Shown: positions 43,616-53,354 of the stretch, piece after piece | Position numbering within the stretch: position 1 is the first letter of the stretch | Layout of the letters: every line of letters starts with the position of its first letter | Source: Cercophora sp. LCS_1 | Lineage: Eukaryota; Ascomycota; Sordariomycetes; Sordariales; Lasiosphaeriaceae | DNA: 64,000 nucleotides | Reading direction: 5' to 3' | NCBI GenBank assembly: GCA_036250225.1 | Contig: JAPZLL010000015.1 | Span: forward strand, 62,001 to 126,000 | The notes under the pieces: generated by a model | The model's input: the letters and a program-made list of their open reading frames with translations, nothing else | The model's database searches: none | What the model was told of the DNA's origin: nothing | Made by a program: the position numbers and the translations under genes

Positions 43616-44042
43616 TTGGCGAAACCGAAATGAATGCGAAAGTATGACCTAACGTCTATTTAGCGGTCCAATGTCACTTTGGCGCATCGTCACATCAAAA
43701 GTGGCTGCCAGCCGCGCATGAAACATGTTTCCCCCCCGTCGCCCTCATCAATCCGGAGACCCTTACTCGTCGCACACCTGATAGGATTTGCATACCTTGA
43801 TGGAGCAGACTTTTCGCTTCACCAAGTTAACGCGAAGCCTTTGGCTCCAGCCATTTACAAGGTGGTGTGAGATACGTCTCTTCACCCAGGGGTAACGTTC
43901 CCATCAGTGCAAATAAGCCGGACAGACTTATCCCGCCCCCGCACTCACCACAGGCGACCCAACCAGGATAAAAGGGCTCGGCGAACCGTTTTTTTCGCTT
44001 GTCGGAAGAAATACTGTCCCTTTCTTGACCAAGGTTCTCACA
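43616..44042. other. Intergenic, nothing recognised
   Basis: No further lactonase sequence could be found upstream of the relic. Confidence 0.45.
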
Positions 44043-44555
44043 ATGATCGCCCCCTTGCCACCCATTCTTCTTGTGTCATTATTCTTCTTTGAAGTTGCCG
44101 CAGCAACGCTCCTATCCACCACGCGCTCCACAAAACCATGGGAAATTCTGAACCTCAACACCTTTTCACCATCATATAGACCAGGAACTGTCCAGTACAA
44201 TCTCATAAATCTCACCATTGTCGACCCAAACGACTATCCGCCCACTTGGGCCGTCATCTGCTCAACAAAATGGGATTTTGAGTCCGTCCCCTATGGGCAG
44301 CTACATAACTGCTCGGAAGCCGGCGACGGGCATTGGTCGTTTGAGATGATCAAGACGGAATCAGTCTACTCGTCACCGACGCAGGATTTTGTCCTGCACT
44401 TTGTGCTGACACGTGGCTTGGTCACGTCTGATGGGTCGGCACGTTTCGCGGTTGGTGAGAACATGAGAGGCCTCTGCTCTGCGAGTGGTATTTGTGCTTT
44501 TCAACTAAAGGGGGAGATGACTCCCTTTTATGTTGAGAACACGAAGCGGAGTTGA
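44043..44555 (+). CDS. Small secreted protein, effector-like
   Basis: A single exon, 170 residues. A strong signal peptide (PPILLVSLFFFEVAAA) is followed by WEILNLNTFSPSYRPG, then a domain with LINLTIVDPNDYPP, four Cys and two or more N-glycosylation sites. This arrangement (W-x-I..FSPS.RPG...TI.DPN) recurs in a group of fungal secreted proteins of unknown function, some studied as cell-death-inducing effectors in plant pathogens; I am working from general resemblance only. It lies between the lactonase relic and monooxygenase B. Confidence 0.72.
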   Translation: MIAPLPPILLVSLFFFEVAAATLLSTTRSTKPWEILNLNTFSPSYRPGTVQYNLINLTIVDPNDYPPTWAVICSTKWDFESVPYGQLHNCSEAGDGHWSFEMIKTESVYSSPTQDFVLHFVLTRGLVTSDGSARFAVGENMRGLCSASGICAFQLKGEMTPFYVENTKRS

Positions 44556-44717
44556 GCCGACAGGTCATCACGTTTCACAAGAACAACCCCAGGCAAAGGC
44601 AAGCAAACGCAAGCAAAGGCAGCAAGAATACTGAATAGTTGTGTTGACAAAGGAAATATTTCAATGAGTGAACGTCCCTGCTGAGACAACCGCTATAACC
44701 CATCTCCCGCACCTTCT

Positions 44718-46295
44718 CTAATCCCAGTTCCCAGTTCCCAACTCAACTGGTCTTCCTTCTCTCATATCCTCCATGACCTTCTCGATACTCCACGGCTCAT
44801 ATCTGTACCCCGGCGGGTAATTAGGCGGAATACTTGTGTCCTCATCAAAAGGCACTCCCCTCCTCATGCTCTCCACCACACGGTCATAGACCTCATACGC
44901 ATACTTTTCCGGATCGTGCCCCCACACCCAGCTGGGCAACTTGGGCTGTGCGCGTCGGGGATCCAGCTTGACCTTTGTCCAGTCTGTGTCCTGCAAGAGT
45001 TCGGCATTGCTGAATCCGAGCTTCTGGGCGCACGCATTCCGGATGAACCGGATCCTGACATGTGCCCGGACGGACTGGGGAATATTGTCACGCCCGCCGA
45101 TCTGGAGACATGAAGCCAGCGAGACAGCATCCTCAATGGCCTGGGTGGCGCCGTTGCCGGAAGCTGGCAGGAAGGAATGCGCCGCGTCACCAATATTGAC
45201 GACGCGACCGCCGGGCGAGGCCCATTTGGGCTGAGGATTGCGCCAAAAGAGCTCAAAGTTGACAATGGTATTGGAGGGCGTCAACTTGATGAGCTCTTTG
45301 AATATGGGTGCCCAAGGTTGTGGACCGACGCCGTTGTCCATGTTCTCGAGGACTTCGGTGTACTCGATGGTGTTGGACCAGGATTCTTTCTCTGAACCAG
45401 TTACCTGGTTTTGTCAGCGGAGGTGAGGATGGGGGAAGCGAAAGACTCACGTCGTGGTTCATGATCCAGATCATGGTGTCTGGCCGGGTCAGAGTCATGG
45501 CATAGGTTCCAGGACTGCGGCAAATGTTAGCACCAGCACCGCCACCCAGGGAAACGAAACGCACCCGAGCCACGTCCGAATGATGGGCTCATCGCCCGTA
45601 TCTCCCTGTTGCATCTTGAAGAACTCCTTCACCTCAGGATTCTTGTCGAGGTGGTGGATCGGGAAGGCAGCCCGCCACATTGCCCGTCCGGACTTCATGG
45701 CGCGGACCTGTCCACCGACCAGCTTCTGGCTCTTGGATCCGACACCATCGGCAGCGATGACAACATCCGCCTCATACCGCTCGCCATTGTCCGTCTCAAC
45801 GCCTGCCTTTCCGCGATCCTCGTCCTCCCAGTAGTCTACCACGCGCTTTCCAAACTGGATCTTGACGCCGAGTCGCTTGACTTGGTGCACATACATCTTG
45901 TACACGAGAGGCCTCATCTGGAACGTGCCTGGCGGCGTGTCGGGGTCGAGCCCAGCATCCCGGAGCCGATCAGAGACCTTGAGGGGCTTGATCATGCTGC
46001 TACCATCGTGCTTGAAAGTCTCGATCCAGGCATTGTGGAGCGAGATCTCGTCAAACTCCTTGGACATCTCGGGCCAATGCTTGAAGAACTTGGTTGCTGA
46101 CAGACCCATAAAGTACATGTCGCCGGCCGTGTTGATATCGGCGTTGCGCTCGAGCACGCGCACGTTGTGGCCCTTACGAACGCATTCTATGGCGGCCGTG
46201 AGGCCCGCGAGACCAGTGCCGACAATGAGGACGTCGACACCCGTGTTGGGGTAGGACCCCACGGGCTTGGCGTCGCCGTCGGTGATGAAGGGCAT
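44718..46295 (-). CDS. FAD-dependent monooxygenase, salicylate-hydroxylase-like (B)
   Basis: Three exons on the minus strand (46295-45565, 45514-45451, 45404-44718) give 493 residues. The FAD motif VLIVGTGLAGLTAAIE is near the N-terminus after a short leader. VIAADGVGSKSQKLV is the DG motif and VVNIGDAAHSFLPASGNG the second FAD motif. The 64-nt middle exon encodes TYAMTLTRPDTMIWIMNHD, part of the substrate domain, and fits the phases on both sides. It is clearly related to monooxygenase A but diverged, with a longer C-terminal tail (YRYEPWSIEKVMEDM). Aromatic hydroxylation is expected; the substrate is not determined. Confidence 0.91.
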
Positions 46296-47959
46296 GTTTG
46301 AAGGAGAGACTGTCGTGATAACACGAATACAAGGAATGTTGGTGTATGTTGTGATGCAAGTGGTTGTCGATTTTGATGCAAGAAGGCCCAGCCTTTGTGA
46401 GTCGTAGGAATAGTGGCGTCGGGGTAAGGTATATAATGGTGAAGGGAGATGATGCCCGTTGCCGATGCACGACGTCGCATCGTGTCAGGAGATCGTGACC
46501 TGGCAACTTCTGGGCCGCCAGGCCACACAAGCCGTCGTTGCTCGAGCCTGACCGACGACGGAGAGCAGAAACCTCCGCTAGCTGACGATGGTGTTGTTAG
46601 ACCGAAGCTTGCGAGGTGTCGGGCTGGACCCACAGGATCTTCAGGGGTTTGTTTACCTAGCCTCTAAAAACGATTCAAACGCCGCGCGCCGGTGGCATAC
46701 CGTTGCAGCGGCGACCACACCGTCAAAGCAAGTTCTTTTCACCCTCAGCGGGCGAGTCAAGCGCACGTATCAGGAAGGGACTAGAAAGGCAGATTTCCGG
46801 TCTGCCTCACAACCAAATTGCATGCAAACTGACATGAACAGGTCGGGGCGGCTGCTTGTCTCCTTCAACCCTCACTGTCCTAGTGTGGCCTTAGCCACAT
46901 GGGTCTTGGAAGAAGAACACATAATTAATGACGCGGTCGACGCCGCCCAGTTTCGTTAATCTGAGCGCGACAAGTAAAGTTGAGGCTATCTCAAGTCGCA
47001 GAAGATCCGAGGCAGGCCAACGGCGCTGGCATCTTAGTCTCGGAGAAACATGGCGCTATCTGAAGTCACCGCCAGAACCGCCAGCCAATATTTGCTCAGC
47101 GGCCTCCTCGACATCGGGCAAGAATGACAGCCTCTTTCTGCGGACAGGGTGCGCAGGGTGCCTCTGCGTGATCTGGTGTTTTCCCGATGCCGCTTTGACA
47201 GTCAACAGCCCCCTGCCGATCGGGCCCGCCCTGCAATGCGAGGATTATTAAACATCTCTCCAAGTCCCTTTGAAACCCTCTGCCGCGAGCAATAGGTTCT
47301 GACGAAAATACTTGGGATTCCAGTGTACGTTGGCTGTGCTTCATCCTCGTGGTGTGTTTCTGGGCAGTGGCGGGGTCTGTACTTCCTCAAGTCTCCAGCG
47401 GGCATAAAGGTATGAAGGATGCCTCAACACTACTAAATCTCTATGGGGACTGATCACCGAGTCTCCATTTACCTGGGAGGAATCGAACCATGAGGCCAGC
47501 GGATGATCTGGAGGGAGCCGCATTGACCTGGCAATCATTGACTGATAGGGTGTGCGCACCCTCGGCACGCGAAGTCATCCCACGCGCGGCCTGAAGAAAC
47601 GCGGTTCCCAGCTAGCTCGGCCCCGTCCCCGCCGGGTGCAACGGGGCTCGACCTGGCAAGATGCGCTCAGACATGGCTGCATCATTATCGCCTCGCTAGC
47701 TGCGGCAGAGGCGTCCCTCAGTTGTTTATAGCAGCCTTGAGGCTGCCTTATCTTGCAGAAAGGCCTGGCAGATAGCCTAGCCGACAAGCTGCAGTCATTC
47801 GTCGCCAAGGCAGGTTGTGTGTTAGACACCGGGGCCGAGGAAGAGCCAGCAATAAAAGTATTGACTGCTTGGCTCCGCCCCCCTGTCGATTACTTTCGTT
47901 TTCCCTGGTCTTGGCCACCGACACCAGGCTATCCAGTCATTATCACTTTCTTCACAGCT
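46296..47959. other. Long intergenic region, nothing recognised
   Basis: 1.66 kb upstream of monooxygenase B and P450 C (divergent). Short ORFs on both strands have no family resemblance. A tRNA-like T-loop near 47490 does not fold. Confidence 0.5.
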
Positions 47960-49757
47960 ATGCAACTCCTCACCGCCGGGCTGCTGGCGGTCGCCCTGCT
48001 GGGGGCCGCCGTCGTCCACCTCTACCGACGCTTCCGCGAGATGAACGACCCACTTGGTCCTCCGGGGCCGACGCTGATTCCATATCTCGGGCGCATCCAC
48101 GACCTGCCCATCGACTTTATGTGGCTCAAGTTCAAGGAGTGGGCCGACAAGTACGGGGCGTGCGGGCTGTATCGCACCGAGATGCTGGGCGCCAAGTTCA
48201 TCATCATCACTAATGAAAAGGTCGCCGAGGATCTTCTTGTCAAGCGGGCCAAGTACAACTCGGACAGGCCCGTCATTCAGTCGCTGTTTGACTCCAAGAG
48301 CGCTCATGGCTCCATGGAGTATTTGCCACTGATGGGGCGCAATCGTGAGTCCTGCCTCTGTTTCAATCTAAGACAACAACTGACAGATCCTTACAGAATA
48401 CTGGGCCCGTCAACGAAAACTCACCCATGCCTACATCACCGAAGCCACCAACGCCAAGTACCACGGCGTCCTGTACTTTGAGGCCAAGCGCTGGCTTGCC
48501 AGACTCATCGCCAACCCCGACGACTTCCAGGCCTCGCTTGAAGACATGGCGTCCAAGGTCATGTGCCAGCTGACCTGGGACGACCCTACGCTGTCCGAAT
48601 ACTGCACCAAGAGCGCGTGGGGTCTGCTCACGCAAATGTCACCTGCCGGGCCCATCACCAATGTCCTCACTCCGCTGTGGCATCTCCCATGGATCCTCAA
48701 CCCGTGGAAACGTGCCGAGCGCAAGCGTCACGACGAGCAACAGGCCTGGTGGATGGACCGTCTGCACACGGTGCGCGACAAGATGTCACGGAACGAGATG
48801 CGGCCATGCTGGACCCAGCAATTTCTAGAGAGGACGGCCCTCAAGAGCTCCATCTCAGGCGACCACGAGGCATCCTCCGTCATTGGCATGCTGGCACTCG
48901 TCGGCATCTTCACCGTCGCCGGGCCGCTGTCCTACTGGCTCGTCACAATGGTGCACCACCCTGAATGGCAAGCTGCCGTGCAGAAGGAGATCGACGAGGT
49001 GTGCGAGGGCCGACTTCCCACGTTGGAAGACGCACCCAGGCTGCCAATTCTCCGAGCATGCATCAAGGAGACGATGAGATGGAAACCCAATGTTCCGACG
49101 GGCGTCGCACACGAGACCGAGGCCGACGACGTCTACAATGGCTTCTTCATTCCCAAGGGTACGCGCCTGCTGCCGCTCGACTGGGCCTTCCTCCGCAACC
49201 CCAACAAGTACCCCGACCCAGACAACTTCCGTCCTGAGCGATGGCTCGAGCCGGGTTGGCCAACCTTCCAACTGCCCCTGACTCAGTATCCCACCATCAA
49301 GGGCATGACATCGTTTGGCTGGGGCCAGCGTCAGTGTTTGGGCATGTCGTTGACACAGGACGAGCTGATAGTCGCATGTGGTGCGCTCGCCTGGTGCTTC
49401 AACCTCAAGCCCAAACACAACCCGGCCACCGGCATGGACTACTCCGTCCCGCTGGACAAGTCCAACTCGCTGCTCATCATCAAGCCGGATCCCTTCCAGA
49501 TGGCGTTTGAGCCGCGCAGTCCCCAGAGAAGAGAAGAGGCTCTCAGGCTATGGGCAGATGCCGAGGAAAAGGATACAAGGCGACGAAAGGACTTTCTCGC
49601 CCTTGCAAGGGGAGGCCCTAGGGTCACCATGGAGATCCAGAGGCCGGAGCAAGGTGACTTGCTCTCGGGGACAGGTGACAACGAGAAAGAAGAGTTGATC
49701 ATTCAAATCAGCAGGGTTTCATCGGGCTCATCGAGGTCTTCACAGTGCGGGCCATGA
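47960..49757 (+). CDS. Cytochrome P450 (C)
   Basis: Two exons, 47960-48344 and 48397-49757, give 581 residues. The N-terminus is a membrane helix (LTAGLLAVALLGAAVVHLY) followed by the hinge PLGPPGPTLIPYLGRI. The 52-bp intron carries CTGAC and restores RNQYWARQRKLTHAY, the C-helix block. ExxR is in IKETMRWK, the PERF-like block is FRPERWLEP, and the heme motif is FGWGQRQCLGMS. The I-helix (LVGIFTVAGPLSYWLV) lacks the common acidic-Thr pair: it has VAGPLS where most P450s have AGxDTT. That may mean unusual oxygen activation. The last 70 residues are a charged, Ser-rich extension. Confidence 0.9.
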
Positions 49758-50316
49758 CGCTGGGCAAATAGCGGCGTTTGGATTTTTTTTTTTTTGTGAT
49801 TATAGGTTTAATACCGGTGTCCAGGTTGAACTCGCGTGGTAGGGTCGGTTCATGTAGACGGCACTTTGATTCTTTTCCATCTTATGATAATGATACTCCT
49901 TCCTCTATTACTTGCTATTCTCATCATCCTGTCTCTCTCCGTACGTGATTCTGTCTTTCAGACCGAGTTTTAGGCATAACGAAGTAGTCTCAGGACTGGT
50001 GTCCCGGGATGTGGCGCAACTACACCGCCGTGCATTTGACTAGGTACGCGCTAACTGGCTCGTTTGTCCGTCGGGCGTAAGGCGGTTGTCATTCTGCATC
50101 AGTGTGGCCCAGGTTTTCTCATGTAGAGTTCAGCCACGTAAGAGCCGGCCGTGGCAGCGTCACCCCCAAAAGACTCGACATGCTCCAACATAAGACCATC
50201 GCTTGATGCGGCGCTTCCTGACGCAGCGATGAATGAAGGGAGACCCAGACAGATGAACATGACAAGAGACGTAGTAGACACAACAAGTCAATAAAACCAC
50301 GTCGCATTGTCCCTCG
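49758..50316. other. Intergenic, with a 13-T run
   Basis: Contains a T13 homopolymer (49783-49795), probably in the 3' UTR of P450 C. Nothing else was recognised. Confidence 0.45.
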
Positions 50317-50962
50317 ATGCTCCTCACTACCACAGACCTCATTGCGTTGATCTCGGCCAACCCCAATCTCGCAATCGTCATGGCTCCCATCTCTCCCGAC
50401 GCCGTGGTCGGCACTACGGTCGCCATGTCATTCATCCTGCTCGGTATGCCCTGACCACGTTTCTGCCATTGTCAGACCACCAACACGTATCGCAGGAAAT
50501 GCCATCACACAATCGACCATGGGCGTGCCCGCCCTTCTCGTCGACTTTCCCCGCCCCTCGTCGCCCGAACACGCGGCCGCAGCACGCCATCTCGGCCGCC
50601 AATGGCCCGTCTTCTGGAACATGGGCAACGTCTTTTTCCGGCCCATCAGCACTCTGGGCATCTTTGGCTACGGCTATGCTAGCTACGCCGCCTACGCGGC
50701 TGGGTCGCTGACGCGGCGGGACTGGCGAATGTATGCCCTCGCGGCGGCGTGCCATCTCATCACCGTCCTTCACTCGGCTATCAACATGCAGCCCACCAAC
50801 GCCAAGATCGACGCCCTGAGAGAGCCCAAGGCTTCCGGGGTTGACTCGACTATGGCTGAGTACTACGCCAGGAAGTGGGTGAGGCTGAACACGGTGCGGG
50901 TTCTGATGCCGATGATTGCCGGAATCACGGCGCTGTGGCAGACTGTTAAGTATCCGTACTAA
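50317..50962 (+). CDS. DUF1772 protein (anthrone-oxygenase-like)
   Basis: Two exons, 50317-50443 and 50496-50962, give 197 residues. Hydrophobic helices alternate with short loops, and the splice restores SFILLGNAITQSTMGVPALL, the N-terminal DUF1772 signature. FWNMGNVFFRPIS and the C-terminal WVRLNTVRVLMPMIAGITALW are also typical. Proteins of this family oxidise anthrones to anthraquinones in aromatic polyketide pathways (for example HypC in the aflatoxin pathway), and many others have no known role. An internal ATG at 50380 is an alternative start. It follows P450 C on the same strand, with a SnoaL-like gene beyond. Confidence 0.85.
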
Positions 50963-51079
50963 GCAAAAAGGGGTTCGATGTCAGACAGATAGCTGGGAGA
51001 ACTTCCGCGATTCAATTGTCAAATCCATTCACAAAAGAAACAGCTTATCATACAAAATACACTCATTTCCCAATAACGC

Positions 51080-51625
51080 CTAAGTAAACACCAATGTCCC
51101 GCTGACCCGTCTCTCCATCTTGGCGGGCGTGGAAGTTGTCGTCTCCGAGGTAAAATTCCTCGGTGCAAACTTGGCCTTCATCTCTATCGCCTTGGCACTA
51201 TCAACAAACTCCTGGATGCTGACCACCTCGCGTCCATCTTGTGAGAGCCGCACCATCATGACGCACTCGTTTGTCCATCGCTGACTCCCCTGTTTGGTGA
51301 TGCCCTCCATCCTCGAATGGATCACAACGACTCCTTGGGCATCATCGTCGTAGATAGCGTCCGGTATCATTTTGAATGCGCTGAAAATGCTAAAGATGGT
51401 CTGAGCATGCTGCGAGAATGACTCGCGGTCGCGCACCGGCATCCCCAGACTAGCCGGTAAGACATGGTGCGTGAAGTCGAGGGACAGTGGCTTAAGCAGT
51501 TGAGGCACCGAGAGACTACTGTAGCCGCCGAGCAGGGCGTGGATGGTCTCGACTCGTTGTAGCCGGATCGACTCGGTGTCTGCTCGTGAGTCGAGAAGGT
51601 GAGCCATCATCATGTCGGCCATCAT
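51080..51625 (-). CDS. SnoaL/NTF2-like protein
   Basis: 181 residues from the ATG at 51625; the frame also has an ATG at 51742 that would add 39 residues. I prefer 51625 because the family fold begins soon after (RLQRVETIHALLGGYSSLS). The central LDFTHHVLPASLGMPVRDRESFSQHA and VVVIHSRMEG followed by NECVMMVRLSQDG match the fungal SnoaL-like group. This alpha+beta barrel family includes polyketide cyclases, dehydratases and many small-molecule binders. It sits tail to tail with the DUF1772 gene (117 bp), a pairing seen in aromatic polyketide clusters. Function inferred only. Confidence 0.78.
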   Translation of the reverse strand: MMADMMMAHLLDSRADTESIRLQRVETIHALLGGYSSLSVPQLLKPLSLDFTHHVLPASLGMPVRDRESFSQHAQTIFSIFSAFKMIPDAIYDDDAQGVVVIHSRMEGITKQGSQRWTNECVMMVRLSQDGREVVSIQEFVDSAKAIEMKAKFAPRNFTSETTTSTPAKMERRVSGTLVFT

Positions 51626-52130
51626 CTTGGACGATTCTTGGTTGGGGGTGTCCGAGTCGAGTGAACAGGACTGTCTGAATCGGGTGCGAATGCAATGACA
51701 AGTGTGGTGGGATATGGACCTCATGCGCTGGTAGATATTCATTTTGGAACTGTTGACGTGCCACTTGTTTCCTTAGCCTCCAAGAACGGTGTTTCCAACG
51801 GTCCATGGCGATCAGAGGGCTGAGCCAAGCTTTGTCTGTGAGCGAGGTCATTCTTGTCAGGTCCACTTGCATGTGCCAAGCTAAATATGGTGGATGACGA
51901 CTTGACTCTGCGCAGGCACACGAGCCAGCCTGTCGGTCTAAACTCTCACTCGGCGGCCTTGATGATCATAAACAGAGCGTTTTTCCGCCACAAACGTCAT
52001 AGCCGCTGGAACCGTTCACATCATCGGACACGATCCAAGTCTCCTCCCTTTATCCGCAGCCATCATACTCCCAAGTCACACACCACCCAACCTCACCGTT
52101 TCGGCCAAGTCACCAACAAACCGAGCCACC
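51626..52130. other. Intergenic, divergent promoter region
   Basis: Between the SnoaL-like start and the second NmrA-like start. An alternative 5' extension of the SnoaL frame reaches 51742. Confidence 0.4.
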
Positions 52131-53057
52131 ATGTCGCCCCGCAGCATCCTCGTAACCGGCGCGACCGGCAAACAAGGCAACGCCACCATCAACGCCCTCC
52201 TCGAGCTCAGCACTCCCTTTACCATCCTAGCCGTGACGCGCGACGCTTCCTCTTCCGCAGCGAAAGCCCTCGTGTCCAAGTCGCCCCTCATTAAACTCGT
52301 CGAAGGAAACCTCAATGACGTGCCAACCCTTCTCTCCACCGCCCGCTCAGTCAACAACAACCAGCCCATCTGGGGCGTCTTCGCAGTCCTAACCTCCCTT
52401 GGTCCGGGCGTCACGCCCGAATCCGAAATCGCGCAGGGCAAAGCCCTCATCTCCGGTGCTGTCTCTTCAGGGGTCAACTACTTCGTCTACACCTCCGTCG
52501 AGCGCGGCGGTGACGCGGCATCATGGGATAATGAAACGCCCATTCCGCATTTCCAGACCAAGCTCGTTCTCGAGAAATACTTGAAGGAAACTGCTGGGAA
52601 TAAGATGGATTGGTGTATCATCCGCCCCGTCGCCTTCATGGATAACCTCGAGCCGGGGATGAAGACGGCCGTCTTCATGACTGCGTTGCGGAACTGGCTT
52701 GGCGAGGAGAAGAAGCTGCAATGGGTTGCGACGCGGGATGTGGGTGTGTTTGCGGCTATGGCGTTTGAGAAGAGTGACGAGTGGAAGGGACGTGCATTTG
52801 GTATTGCGGGCGATGAGTTGACGATGGGGCAGCTTGGCGACGCGTTTAGACGGGCGACGGGACAGGAGGCACCGAGCGCTTGGTGGGGATTGGGGACGCT
52901 GCTGACGGGGGTTGTGGGTGAGCTGAGAGCTATGATTGGGTGGTTTGCATCAGGAGGGTATAAGGCTGACGTTGAGGCGAGAAGGAGGGAGCATCCGGGA
53001 TTGTTGACCATGGAGGAGTGGCTAGTTGATGAGAGCAAGTTTGTTGCGAGGGCTTAG
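52131..53057 (+). CDS. NmrA-like NAD(P)-binding protein (B)
   Basis: A single exon, 308 residues, from the ATG in CACCATGTC. The N-terminus SILVTGATGKQGNATINALL has the NmrA Rossmann motif (GATGKQG), closer to classical NmrA than protein A. YFVYTSVERGGDAA and HFQTKLVLEKYLKE mark the substrate side, followed by DWCIIRPVAFMDNLEPG. FGIAGDELTMGQLGDAFRRA is also typical. It could act as a reductase in the adjacent pathway or as a redox sensor. Confidence 0.9.
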   Translation: MSPRSILVTGATGKQGNATINALLELSTPFTILAVTRDASSSAAKALVSKSPLIKLVEGNLNDVPTLLSTARSVNNNQPIWGVFAVLTSLGPGVTPESEIAQGKALISGAVSSGVNYFVYTSVERGGDAASWDNETPIPHFQTKLVLEKYLKETAGNKMDWCIIRPVAFMDNLEPGMKTAVFMTALRNWLGEEKKLQWVATRDVGVFAAMAFEKSDEWKGRAFGIAGDELTMGQLGDAFRRATGQEAPSAWWGLGTLLTGVVGELRAMIGWFASGGYKADVEARRREHPGLLTMEEWLVDESKFVARA

Positions 53058-53354
53058 ATGGCGGCGGCGAGATTGTGTTTTCTTTGTGATAATGAGATAT
53101 GAGATTTGATGTCAAATTATCAATCAGGGGCTCTTGCTCTTCATTTCTAGTGCTGCATTTCATCATTAGGTACTGGCTGAAAACTGCCGTATTCGTACAA
53201 GTACATGTCCCTTCACCCCAATTGATAGACAACATCGCCAACCAATGCCCACGGCCAAGAACGGGCTTGGTACAATACAAACCGGCCGGGTCCATGTATA
53301 GTTGACCGCCGAAATTCATGGTAGCTGGAGGGTTGACTTGTCCTCCAGATATTC
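53058..53354. other. Convergent spacer, nothing recognised
   Basis: A 297-bp spacer between the stops of NmrA-like B and the large ATPase gene. Confidence 0.5.

Noticed and set aside
47470..47560. tRNA-like T-loop (GGTTCGATTC on the minus strand)
   Set aside because: The T-stem does not pair and no acceptor or anticodon stem can be formed.
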